A stretch of DNA of 64,000 nt, taken from contig SWDT01000049.1 in assembly GCA_009193035.1 (NCBI GenBank), forward strand, positions 496,001-560,000, in the 5' to 3' direction. The DNA is from Halicephalobus mephisto (Eukaryota > Nematoda > Chromadorea > Rhabditida > Panagrolaimidae). Below the pieces are notes generated by a model, which searched no databases, was not told the DNA's origin, and saw only the letters and a program-made list of their open reading frames with translations. The number at the start of each line of letters is the position of its first letter. Positions within the stretch are counted from its first letter, which is position 1. This document shows, one piece after another, positions 32,701 to 43,396 of this stretch. Position numbers and translations under genes: made by a program.

Positions 32701-32984
32701 GAATTTTCTTGTTGAGACATTTTCGAACAGGGTTTTACAAAGATATAAATCCATAATTTTTAACGTCGGAATTCAATTTTAAACACTTAAAAAAATGTTA
32801 ATCCAATTCATAGGTCGAATACCAACTAGGAATGGACCTTATCGAGGAAGGCTGAGGGTTTTTGAGATAAAAATGCCTGACTCTTATGTAACCAAGGAAC
32901 CGAGAGATAATCAGCCTCTAGTTTCTCTTCAAAGCTCCTTAAAGTAGAAATACGAACCTGGGATTATTTCAAAAAGCGCATTTT

Positions 32985-33225
32985 TCAAAACCAATTTCAG
33001 AAAATTTTCCGTTCAAGACCAATTTTCGAAAATTCTCTTATTTAAAATCAATTTAGAAAATTTTTCCGTTCAGGACCAATTTTGTAAATTCTCTTATTTA
33101 AAATCAATTTAGAAAATTTTTCCGTTCAAGACCAATTTTCAAAAATTTATTCAAAATCAATTTAAAAAATTTTTCCGTTCAGGACCAATTTTCAAAAATT
33201 TATTTAAAATCAATTTAAAAAATTT
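32985..33225. repeat. ~58-bp tandem array (TTTTTCCGTTCAAGACCAATT)
   Basis: AAATTTTTCCGTTCARGACC followed by AATTTTC and AAAATCAATTTA is repeated about four to five times. Confidence 0.8.
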
Positions 33226-35560
33226 TTTAAATTTAAATTTCGATTAAAATTTAAATAACGAAATATATCAAAAATAAAAAAAGTAATTTTATTTTAAAAT
33301 AAAAAGTGGAATATGTTTAAAAATAATTAAATGTTGGAATAACTATTTTGAAAACAACAATTTTATCGAAAAATTTTAAAATTATCCAGATGGTCCTGGA
33401 TGGAAAATATGAAATTTCTAAAACAACAGAAAATTAATTTTTGTAAATTAAAAAAAACAAATTTTTTAAAATAAAAAAATACAAATTTTAGTTATTTTAG
33501 GAATTTAATTTTTGTAAATTAGAAAAATACAAATTTTAGTTATTTTAAAAATTAATTCTCAAAAATTAAAAAAGTGAATTTTTAAAAATAAAAAAATACA
33601 AATTTTAGTTATTTTAAAAATTAATTTTTGTAAATTAAAAAAGCAAATTTTTAGTTATCTTAAAAAATTTTATTTCCTGTTCAAAACCTATTGAAAAAAA
33701 ATTATTTAAATTTTTTTTAAATTTATTTAAAATTTTTAAAATTTATTTAAAAAAATTTTTTTTAATTTTTTTAAAATTTTTTTAAAATTTATTTTAAATT
33801 TTTATTTAAAAAAATAAAAAAAATCGTTTAGTGGGTCCCAAACAGAAAATTTTAATTTTTAAAGTAATTTTGAATTTTTTTAAAAATAAAAATAAAAATT
33901 TTACAGTAATTTTAAAAATAAGAAAACACAATTTCGAAAAAAGGTCAAGAGGTCACCAGTCGATCGATTACAATAATATTCATGAATTTTTTATTTTTTA
34001 TTTGTTTTATTTTTCATTTGATGGAAAACTTGCAAAAATGAAAAATTATCTAAAAAAATCGAATTTTCTCATCGTCTGTTCTCCACCAAATTTTCCATTT
34101 TTTCATTGTAGATGTTTTTTGAAATCGGGACAAGAGACGTTAAAGTTCGATTTTTGTCCGTCGAGTCGGGGCAGTTGTTTTTTATCCAGGGAGAGAGAAA
34201 TTTTGACGGAAAGTCTGGCGCAAAACGAGTTCCAAAAGCTCTCAGCCGTTTTTTCTTGTTTCCACATGACTCGGACTGGTCCAATAAATGATAAAAATGG
34301 CCATAAGACAGTTGTCCCCCAGCGATTTTTGTTCCCTGATTTTTTTTCAATTAGTATTAATTTCGAAATTTTTCAAAATTTTATTTAACTAAATTATCAA
34401 ATTAATTTATTTATAAAAATATATAAAAATAAAATAATTTTGCAAAAATTCACACGAAAATTTATTTTTTTTCAATTACTATTAATTTAGAAATTTTTTA
34501 AAATTTAATTTTTTTATTTAACTAAATTATTAAATTTATTTATTTATAAAAAAATATAAAAATGAAGAAATAAAATAATTTTGCGCAAAGTTATACGAAA
34601 ATTACTTTTTTTTTCAATTATTATTAATTTCGAAATTCTTTTATTTAACTAAATTATTAAATTTATTTATAAAAAAGTATAAAAATGAAGAAATAAGATA
34701 ATTTTGCGAAAAGTCACGAAAATTTTTTTTTCAATTATTACTAATTTCGAAATTTTTCAAAATTTTATTTAACTAAATTATTTAATTAATTAAATTATAA
34801 AAATATATAAAAATGAAGAAGATAATTTTGCAAAATAGAAGGGAGCAGATGTCGCTGGGGACAACTGTTGTGTAGTCCCAAAAACAGTCGTTTTTTCTCG
34901 TCCCCACATGATTCGGACTAGTTCAGTAAAAAAACGATAAAATAACATGTTCTTGACCTTTAATTTACTTTTATTCTTATTTTTCACAAAAATCAAAAAA
35001 ATTACAAACATAAATTAATTATAATTGTTCTGCTTTTTTGACCCATCTCTCCAGCTGGTGACGTTCGTGGGGTAGCTCGGCCGGGGATGAAGTTTTTCTG
35101 TCATTTGAAAATCTTCTTGATCTTTAATTTTATATAAAGTTGGTAATTTAAAAAATTGTACATTTGATTTTTTAAAATTAATTACATATTCGGTGATTTT
35201 AAAAAAAAATTATATTTATTTAATAAATTTCAAAAATTGTTTTTTAAAATTAATTATTTTAAAAAATCTAATTATTTTAAAAATTTTTTTAAAACATTAA
35301 TTATTTTAAAAATTTAAAAAAAATTAATTATTTTAAAAAATTATTTTTTTGTAAATTTAATGTTTTGAAAAAATTTAATTTTTAAAATTAATTATTTTTT
35401 AAAAATTTAATTTTTTTTTATTTTTTTTAAATTTAAATTTTTTTAAAAATTAATTATTTTTTATACTTTTTTAAATTCAAATTTTTGTTTAATTAATGGT
35501 TTTTCTAAAATTAATTTAGTTGAAAATTTTACATAAAAAATAATTTTTTTTTTTTATCAA
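33226..35560. other. Extreme A/T-run region with two related islands
   Basis: Alternating runs of A and T, mostly AAATT/AATTTT, for over 2 kb. Two islands, 34060-34330 and 34840-34930, share CCACATGAYTCGGACTRGT in the same orientation and ACAGTTGTCCCC(C)AGCGA in opposite orientations. A minus-strand exon candidate at 35019-35097 is described separately. Confidence 0.5.
35019..35097 (-). other. Orphan terminal exon candidate (26 codons)
   Basis: On the minus strand, ATGACAG precedes a GC-rich 79-bp stretch open in one frame to TAA: KTSSPAELPHERHQLERWVK then KAEQL. Composition and residue mix are protein-like and it sits alone in very AT-rich DNA. The 5' exons were not found. Confidence 0.25.
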
Positions 35561-35564
35561 GAGT

Positions 35565-35775
35565 GCCTGTTGGTGACGGTCACGGACATTTTTTTTGAAA
35601 CAGTTTGTGAGCCATTCTCGACTCGCTCTGGCAGCAATTTTTTGCCTTGGCTCGCGGAGCGGCCAGTTTTTCCACGGTGTCTGTTGGTGCTTGTCTCTCG
35701 CACTGGACGATGGTTCGCGCGCTGTTTTTTCATTTTTCATTTTTTCTCGGGTCACCATCCACGCGTTTTTTAGCC
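35565..35775. other. GC-richer island
   Basis: GGTGACGGTCACGGACATTT, CTCGCGGAGCGGCCAGTTTT, GTTCGCGCGCTGTTTTTTC. Frames of 67-80 codons on both strands, none convincing. Confidence 0.3.
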
Positions 35776-36659
35776 GAAAAAATTTAATTTTTTACAAACC
35801 GTAGTTCCGCGAAAATTTTAAATTTTCAAAAATCTGTTGGAAATGTCTGAAACGATAAAGTTTCAGACTTTCAAAAGTTCAAATTTGTCGAAAATTATTT
35901 TTTTAAAATTTATATTTTTGGATTCTACAGTATTATGACTGAAATTCTGTGGGAATTTCTAGGAGTTGGAAATTAATTGAAAATGTCTGGAATTGATATA
36001 TGGAATTTTGAAAGTTTTAAAGTTGTTTTGAAACAACTTTTCAGCAGAACTTGTTTCTAGATCTTACAGTAGTTTTGTTGGACTTGCATGGATACTTTTG
36101 AAATTTCCTAGAATCTAGAAAATTTCTGAAGTAGAAATTCGAAATTTCAAAGTTCCTGGAAATTTACATCAAGACAACTTCATAAAAAATTCACTTTTAT
36201 GTCTACAGTAGTATCACCAGACTTCCGTGGAGACTTAAGGTCTTCCAAAATCTACTCAATACTTTTGGGACTGTAAAAACTTGAAGTTCTAAAATGTCGT
36301 TTCGAAAAAATTTTTACTGTTATGACCAGACTTGTGGAAACTTGAATTTTCAGAAATCCCAAGTTTTGGAAACTTCTGGAATATCTTGGATGTTTCTGTC
36401 AGGGCAGTTTCGTGATGAAATATTACTGACTTTTACAGTAATATCAATACTTCTAAAATGAGTATCTGGAAACTCCAAATTATGGAAATTTCCGAAAATT
36501 CGGCTCTGATAGTTCTGTGAAAAATTATTTTAAATTTTTGCAATAATGTAAGTTCCTGTGTGGATTTCTAAAATCGTCCAAAATCCACTAGGGATTTCTA
36601 GAATCGAAGTCCAAAATGCCAAGATTTTAGGAAGCTGTTGAATAGCCTGAAGTTTCGTT

Positions 36660-37230
36660 TCTAGACCAGTTCATAAAAACTTAATATTTACAGTAACATA
36701 AATAATTCTATAAAAAATCTTGTTTTCTAAAATCTCATTAATCTTTAACTTTTTTAATTTAAAAATTATAAAATTGTCTAAAAATTTAATAATTTGTATT
36801 CAGACAAGTTCATAAAAATTTAATTTTTACAGTAATTTTTATTATTTTTTTATTTTTTTAAATCTTATAGAACTTGAACTTTTTTGACTTTAAGATTCTA
36901 AGAATTTCGAAAAATTAGAAAATTCTTATTCAGACAAGTTTATAAAAATTTAATTTTTACAGTAATATAAGTAATTTTTATAAATTTTTTTATTTTTTAA
37001 ATTTCATTAATCTTTTACTTTTTTAACTTGAAAATTATAAAATTGTCTAAAAATTTAATAATTTGTATTCAGACCAGTTCATAAAAATTTAATTTTTACA
37101 GTAATATGAGTAATTTTTTTTATTTTTTAAATCTCATTAATCTTTTACTTTTTTGACTTAAAAATTATAAAATTGTTTAAAAACTTTTTTTAACAATTTT
37201 TCACCAAGACCTATTTCTGATTTTTTACAA
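36660..37230. repeat. ~125-bp tandem array with CAGACAAGTTCATAAAAATTT
   Basis: TTCAGACMAGTTCATAAAAA, TTTTTACAGTAATATRAGTA and TCTCATTAATCTTTTACTTT follow each other in four diverged copies. Confidence 0.8.
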
Positions 37231-37579
37231 TAATCTGATTTAACAAGGTCAACGATGAATAAAAATTTCTCATTAATCTTGCGCCTCCTGAAAATTCAGA
37301 ATCTAAATTTTTTAATTTTTCTTCCAAAAAACCGGAAATAGGCTGTCAGTGCCGTTTTGGTTTTTTATATTCACCCGATTTTTATTTTGCCGCTGATAAT
37401 TTTTTCATTTCAAAGTTTTTTGTCATTTGACGTTTAACGAGAAATTTTATTTTTCTTGTTTGAAAATCAAAAAGAAATTTTGTTCAATTTTTTTAGAATT
37501 TTATTAAAATAAATCAAAAAATTAATACAGTACATGTTCATAAATGCTTTTTTTAAATAATGTAAAAAATTACATATTT

Positions 37580-38190
37580 TCGTGTTGGGAAATTTTTCCT
37601 AAACTTTCGTGGTGGGACATTGGAATTTTTTAAATTGATTTTTCGTGGTAGGATTGTAGAATTTTTGACTTTTTATGTTTTCGTGGTAGGATTATTGTTT
37701 TTTAAAAATCTTCTTTATTAAATTTTCGTTTTAGAATTTTGTAATTTGAAAAGTTTTTGGGTTTTCGTGTCAAGACCTAGGAATTTTTAAAATTTCTTAT
37801 GTTAGATTTTCGTTTTAGGATCTTGTAATTTCTAAAATTTCTTATGTTAGATTTTCGTGTCAAGACCTTGTAATTTGAAGAATTTTTAGATTTTCGTTTC
37901 AGGATTTTGTAATTCCTGAAATTTCTTATATTAGATTTTTGTTTTAAGATTCTATAATTTGAAAAGTTTTTAGATTTTCGTTTCAAGACCTAGGAATTTT
38001 TAAAATTTCTTGTTAGATTTTCGTGTTAAGACTTTGAAAATTCTAAAATTTTTTGTGTTAGATTTTCGTTTCAAGATTCTGTAATTTGAAGAATTTTTAG
38101 ATTTTCGTGTTAAGACCTTGAAATTTCCGGAATTTTTTACATTAGACTTTCGTGCTAAGATTTTTGGGTTTTTTGATTACTTTACGTGGT
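37580..38190. repeat. ~60-bp tandem array with TTTTCGTGTTAAGACC core
   Basis: GATTTTCGTGTYAAGACCTT and GATTTTCGTTTYARGATTYT alternate with TTATGTTAGA, about ten units. Confidence 0.85.
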
Positions 38191-38223
38191 AAAATATAAT
38201 TTTTTATTTAGAATTTATTTTAG

Positions 38224-38345
38224 GAGGAAATCCACCAAATCCAGTCCCCTACCCCATTGCGGCCGAGCCGCAGCCGTCCCTGGTGCCCAGCACTCTAAAA
38301 ATCGGAAACCCTTCCCATGGCCTGATACTGTCCCCTATGCTTTAG
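38224..38345 (+). other. Orphan GC-rich exon candidate ending in TAG
   Basis: TTTATTTTAG at 38214-38223 is a strong acceptor. The 122-bp stretch is open in one frame to TAG at 38343-38345 and encodes GGNPPNPVPYPIAAEPQPSL then VPSTLKIGNPSHGLILSPML. It is far more GC-rich than its flanks. Looks like a true last exon of a gene whose other exons lie in the 12-kb desert, or a 5' exon of mab-10 with an upstream frame (mab-10 ATG is 62 bp on). I could not connect it. Confidence 0.4.
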
Positions 38346-38406
38346 AAGCATCAAAATAAGAATTACATCCATTGGTGATTTTAAACTAAATTATTAAAAA
38401 TAAAAA

Positions 38407-39772
38407 ATGTCTGAACCTTCCTCTGGGAACATTGATCAATGGACAGTATTCATCAATCAAAGGTAAAAAAAATTTGCATATTTATGTAATAATTTTTTGA
38501 AGATTAAGTGGTATGCCGAAACCGACTACTCCGGCAGAATGGCAGCTTCAAGCAGTTCTGTTTCACGCGAAATTAACCCAATATTACGAAAAATTCATTT
38601 CTCTTGGTGGAGACGACGTGGATCAAATGATGCAATCTGATGAACAAGAATTTTTAGAAATAATGAAACTTATAGGAATGGCTTCAAAACCTCTTCATGT
38701 AAGAAGACTTCAGAGAACTCTTCAGGAATTTTCTCGAGATAGAGCTGCATTTCTTCAGAATTCTGTGGCTCATATTGGACCTCCACCGGTGGATTTTCCG
38801 ACATCTTCTACTACGACCCCCACTCAGGCAGCTTTGCAGTTTTTGATTCCTGGATTTTCTGCAAGTACTTCAGGAATTTCGACAACATCGATGGAATCTA
38901 TAATGTCGATTCCGAAAATAATTCCTCCAAGTTTTTATCAAACAAGTCCTTCTTCTTCTGGAATCTCGATGACTGCAGTGTCTTCTGCCAGTGCTACAGC
39001 GAATATTTTTCCTCTTCCGACGGTGGATCCGAATTTGTTGACTTTGGTCGGTCAAGGACCTATTCCGAGTCTGATTTCGTCGGCTTCTGGTTCCCCTAGT
39101 GTTGTTCCGGTTGCTGGACGTTCCGGGAGTGGGACCCAGTCCCCGGCCGTCGCTGGACCCTCCGGGGAGTCCAAGACTTTCGTTGCGAGTCCCGGGAGCG
39201 AATCTGAATACACAGATCAGCCTTTCGAAGGTGGGGTTCTTCCTGAAACGGATATCCTTGTAATCCAGAGATTAGCCAAACAACACTACGAAGAACACGG
39301 AAATCTTCAACAATTAGAGCCCCGTTTTGTCCAGAACAAGAAAAAACTTCCGAAAGAACTCATCGACGTCATGAGTCTTCCGGCTTCTGATCTTAATAGA
39401 ATTAATGAATACAGAAAATTCTCCGCTATTTACGGTAGATATGATGCTAAAAGAAAACCAGATAAACCACTCAGCTATCACGAACTTCTCGTAAACGAAG
39501 CCGCGGCTCAACTGTGTCTTCTGCAACCAGTGCTCCTGACGAGACGAGATGAACTTTTTCCACTCGCCAGAAAAGTCGTTCGAGCCACAAATTTCTCCAG
39601 TTTTAGAACTATATCACAAATGGAACAACGAAAACGACAAAGAAGTCAAAGTCCACAAAGTACTACCTCCAATCGATCATCTCCTGAATCTACCGTACCT
39701 GAATCTACCGTATCTGAAAAATTACAATCCACATCAGGTCCAGAACCCAAGAAAGAAAAACCAGATCAATAA
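38407..39772 (+). CDS. mab-10: NAB-family transcriptional cofactor (MAB-10)
   Basis: NAB proteins bind EGR-type zinc-finger factors in the nucleus; in C. elegans MAB-10 works with LIN-29 in the larval-to-adult switch. Exons 38407-38462 and 38503-39772 give 441 aa. NCD1 spans ~20-90: MPKPTTPAEWQLQAVLFHAK, YYEKFISLGGDDV, EEFLEIM-like QEFLEIMKLIGMASKPLHVR. The middle is Ser/Thr/Pro-rich. NCD2-like region ~235-365: ETDILVIQRLAKQHYEEHGN, KFSAIYGRYDAKR, NEAAAQLCLLQPVLLTRRDE then LFPLARKVVR. The tail is Ser/Pro-rich and charged. The second acceptor is TTTTTTGAAG, weaker than normal; an alternative acceptor 5 bp on (GATTAAG) would change Arg-Leu-Ser to Ser. An in-frame TAA just upstream supports the ATG. 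Confidence 0.92.
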
Positions 39773-40560
39773 ATTCTGCCAATTTTTAATTCTTTCAATT
39801 TTTAGCAATATTTAGTCCACGGACATTAATTTTTATTTTTTTATTTTTCAGTATTTTTAAAATACGTAAAAAATTCACCTGCCTCGGCCAGTAATTTCCA
39901 TCGGACCAGTTTTTAAATCTGTGATTAATTTGTCAAAAGGCAAATAAAATAATTTTTGTAATTTTCACAATAAAAAATAAATTTAAAATTGTTTATTTTT
40001 TGGATACTGTACTGAAGGTAATAGTAATCAATTCGAGGATAATGAAGTTTTTTGTGGATTTTGTCGTAGAAAAAAATTCGTTTTTGATATTTTGATGCAA
40101 AAGTATGTGTGAAATATGAAATTAAATTTTGCAACGAATTTTTTTAGTAATTATTATAAATTCAGTCGTTTTTAAATGTGGGTGAAATTTATCCCTAAAA
40201 AGTTAAATGATTTCTCATCGTGAATTTTTTGGTAATTAAAAAGTTAATTTTTTAATAGAATTCTGCTCCGAAAAAAACTTAAATTTTGAATGAAGTTGAC
40301 TCTCACAACGAATTTTCTGTTAATCAAGATGAATTCGATCATTTTTGACAGTAGATGAAATTTACTCCTAAAAGTTGAATGATTTCTCATCGTGAATTTT
40401 CTGATAATATTAATGAAATTTTGTTATTTTAAGCATAAATGGAATTTAATCCCAAAGTAATCCGAAAATAATAAAGTTAATTGTCACCATGACGTTTGTC
40501 GTAATCATGACGAATTCATTTTTTCCGAACACAAATGAACTTTGACCTCATAGTAATTTA
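39773..40560. other. 3' spacer of mab-10, weakly repetitive
   Basis: AATGATTTCTCATCGTGAATTTT and similar units (GAAATTTAYYCCYAAAAGTT) recur at about 40190, 40290, 40370. No gene. Confidence 0.5.
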
Positions 40561-40564
40561 AGAT

Positions 40565-41310
40565 CAGATGTAAAGAATACGGTAAATACCCGATCAGCAC
40601 TGCTCTGGATCCGGTGTGCCTTGACGTGGTGGAGCAGCTTGAAACTTGTCGACTTAACATCAACATCCAAACTCCTACGATCCGGATGTCGCTAAGGAAG
40701 GAGGACGATGGAGTCATCAAGTGGACCAAAAGACCGGAAACCCTGTCCTAAGATTCGGCGAAGGTAAGGATAGTCATGCCAGGCCTTGCAAGCCACACAT
40801 GATGAAGATCCATATATGCAACGACTCAACCAACGAGAGTCTCAACCGGCTTAGAAGGGAGAAGAAGTTCGAAGGGCAGTGGGACGAGCAGAACCCTGAA
40901 GAGACTTGAAGACAAAAAAAGCCGGACTGAAGGACTGCCCCCCAAACGGAAAAGATTTCATATCCTGACATACAATCTCAAATCAGGAATAAAGGATGCC
41001 CCAACAAAGGACTTATTAATAGAGCAACTGAAAAACATCAAATACGATGTCATCGGTATATGCGAGACAAGAGCAAGTTCAGAATACATGTTGCAAGGCA
41101 AAGAGACAATAGATGGACGAGAAGGACAACATTCTGGTGGCCCTACAATTACAAAAGACCACCAGACAGATGGAGGAAAGAAATAGAAAAGGAAATTGGG
41201 AAAGAGTGGCATCAACTCGCCATGGACCGCGAGGAATATAGAAGGAGGTTGAAGGATCTGCTCCACCACAACGGCGGATGAACCAGATCTTATTGTATTG
41301 TATTGTACCC
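40565..41310 (+). mobile_element. Internally deleted RTE-like non-LTR retrotransposon
   Basis: Plus strand. About 40950-41090 encodes the start of an AP-type endonuclease (ILTYNLKSGIKDAPTKDLLI, KYDVIGICETRAS, with the catalytic-type Glu in CETR). Directly after, in another frame, 41087-41281 encodes the far C terminus of the polyprotein (RWTRRTTFWWPYNYKRPPDR, KEIGKEWHQLAMDREEYRRR). The reverse transcriptase between them is gone. The 3' end is a (TATTG)n tail at 41291-41306, as usual for RTE elements. Base composition is clearly richer in GC than the flanks. Not capable of autonomous transposition. Confidence 0.8.
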
Positions 41311-41915
41311 TATCAGCAAGCTGCAACCACTCTGTCGAAGAGAAAAAGAAGAACATTTTGTATCTTCCCCAGAGGCGATAGTTTCCTTTACATTTGTAAT
41401 TCTTCTTATATTGTGATTTTAATAAAGTTCAATTACCTATATTTAAGGTCTAAATAAAAAGATCATCAGATCGAAGTTGAGATAAAAGAAAAATAATCCA
41501 TATTTTCTCTCAAAGAAAATATTTTTTTATTTATAAATTTTCTTACATTATGTCTTTTATAATGTTGTTTAATTACCTATATTTAAGGTCCAAGTGAATA
41601 AACGAATTGGTCGACCAAAATTTCACACTAGAATAAAGTTAACTTTCCTCATGAGGCTTACAATAGTCCTAACGTGTTCATTCATAATTGAATAAAAATT
41701 GAATTTAGCCCGGAGGTGATTTCAGAGCACTGAAGTTAACTTCCGGAACGAAATCCCAGATGTCCAGAATTAGGTGATTTTTTCGTAAATAAAAACGAAA
41801 ATTTATTTTTATAAAAAATAAAACTTACAAAATACCGAGATCAAAGTACAGTAATCAAATGGACGAAAAAAATTAAATTTTTTGAAAGCAAAAGGCAATC
41901 GAAAAAAATTCAAAT
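41311..41915. other. Spacer between retrotransposon and egl-10 region
   Basis: Contains a short direct repeat (AATTACCTATATTTAAGGTC at 41430 and 41570). No gene. Confidence 0.5.
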
Positions 41916-41921
41916 GTTCCT

Positions 41922-43162
41922 TCAGAATTCTGTAGCACTATTTTGTTGATGGATACTGTGGGAACTTGAAGGGGAATTCCGTTCGAGACCAGAAGGACCG
42001 GAAATCGGAGCTGCTTGAGGAGTTGTGGGTTGAGTGTTGCTTGTTCCGCCTACAGTAATGTGGTGATTACCGTAATTCGATGTTGATGGAACTGGAGTCG
42101 ACGTTGATGAAAGAGTTGTTGAATGAGATTGTTGTTGACCTGCGGAATCCCTCTTGTTCGGGTTAGTCGTGAAAGAAGAAAGATTTGGGAATCTTAATCC
42201 GATGTCACGAGACAGCTTCACTGGAGCCTAAAAACAAAAATTAAAATACTGTAATTTATCTAAATCATTCGTGCCAGGACCGCAAAATTTCCTACTTTCT
42301 TGTGCAAAAAGGGAAATTTCAATCATTCGTGCCAGGACCGCAAAACTTTAAAACTTCTTTAAAAAATTAAAAAATTCGTGCTGGGACCTGTTTTAAAATT
42401 TTCCGTGCAAGAAATTTCAATCATTCGTGCTGGGACCACAAAACTTTAAAATTTCCTTTAAAAAATCAAAAAATTCAATCATTCGTGCCAGGACCGCAAA
42501 ACTTTAAAACTTCTTTAAAAAATCAAAAAAATCGTGCTGGGACCTGTTTTGAAACTTCCGTGCAAGAAATTTCAATCATTCGTGTTGGGACCACGAAACT
42601 AAAATTTCTGTAAATAAAAATCTCAACTATTCGTGTTGGGACCTTGAAATTAAAAAATTTGTTCAACAAAAGTTTTTACTAAAAATAAAAAAACAAAAGA
42701 AAGTTGAATCATTCGTGACAGGACCGGAGTTTCCTATTTTTCTTCAAAAAGAAGTTTTTTGACGAAACTAATTAAAAAGATACAAGATAAAAACAAAACC
42801 TGTTTTGTTTGATGTACTGTACAACAGCTACGAATCACTGTCTTAACTGAGAATGAACGGAAGCAGGAATCAAAACGGAGGAACAAACTGAATTTAAAAA
42901 CATTTCTGGACCCGGATACCGTAATAATAATTCATCGAGGTAATTGCAAAAAATCGATTTGAGTACTTGAAGTGGCGTTGGGACTAGTTCCCCCTGACCC
43001 GGAGTTGTGGGGGTAGACACCGCCTCCGGTCGAGGACCCGCCGGTGGAGTTGCCTTGGAAGGTCTGTCCGGGGTTGTTGCCCGAGGGGGAGACGGACTTC
43101 TGGAGGGCCCGGGGCACTGCTTTCCTCGAAGTTCTTCTCGATATCAATGCCGCCAAGGAACT
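41922..43162 (-). CDS. Low-complexity exons 3' of the RGS domain (possible egl-10 C-terminal extension)
   Basis: Minus exon 42227-41922 (acceptor TTTTTAG, phase 0 start) encodes 101 residues, APVKLSRDIGLRFPNLSSFT then Ser/Thr/Gln-rich, ending ATEF-stop. A GC-rich exon 43162-42967 precedes it (acceptor GAGTTTAG, donor CAA-gtactc). In the frame that joins correctly to the last exon it reads RSPSPPRATTPDRPSKATPP ... GELVPTPLQ, but this frame has a TGA close to the exon start. The other frames are also open for 60-75 codons (RRTSRKAVPRALQKSVSPSG in one). So either the acceptor is internal, the assembly has an indel, or these are alternative 3' exons. Direction and position just after the RGS domain favour an egl-10 isoform; a separate short gene cannot be excluded. 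Confidence 0.45.
42245..42740. repeat. Tandem array ATTCGTGCCAGGACCGCAAAA
   Basis: About nine units with ATTCGTGYYRGGACC separated by 45-60 bp, between the two exons described above. Confidence 0.85.
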
Positions 43163-43396
43163 CTAAACTCAAAAACAAAGGTTACTACGGTATACTTGTT
43201 ATTCGAAAAAAAGTAAAAAAGAAAAGTCACAACAAATATAACAATTTTTTTCTTTTAAAAATATTTTTATAATTTTCCTAACTAAAATGGAAAGTGAAGC
43301 AGCATCAACAAAGGAACAAAGACGTGGTGGAAAAATGAAAATAAAAGAACCGTGAAAGGGAAATCAGGAATCTAGAAAGCACTCCAGGTGATCTAA

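Noticed and set aside
33831..34388. 185-codon plus-strand frame and 93-codon minus frame
   Set aside because: First half is A/T runs; no domain; both strands open over the same island.
35590..35610. CTGTTTCA (minus strand), the upstream motif of C. elegans 21U-RNAs
   Set aside because: A single 8-mer match in an AT-rich window is expected by chance; no cluster seen.
35516..35804. Overlapping frames of 67-80 codons on both strands
   Set aside because: A GC island without splice sites that connect; residues do not suggest a protein family.
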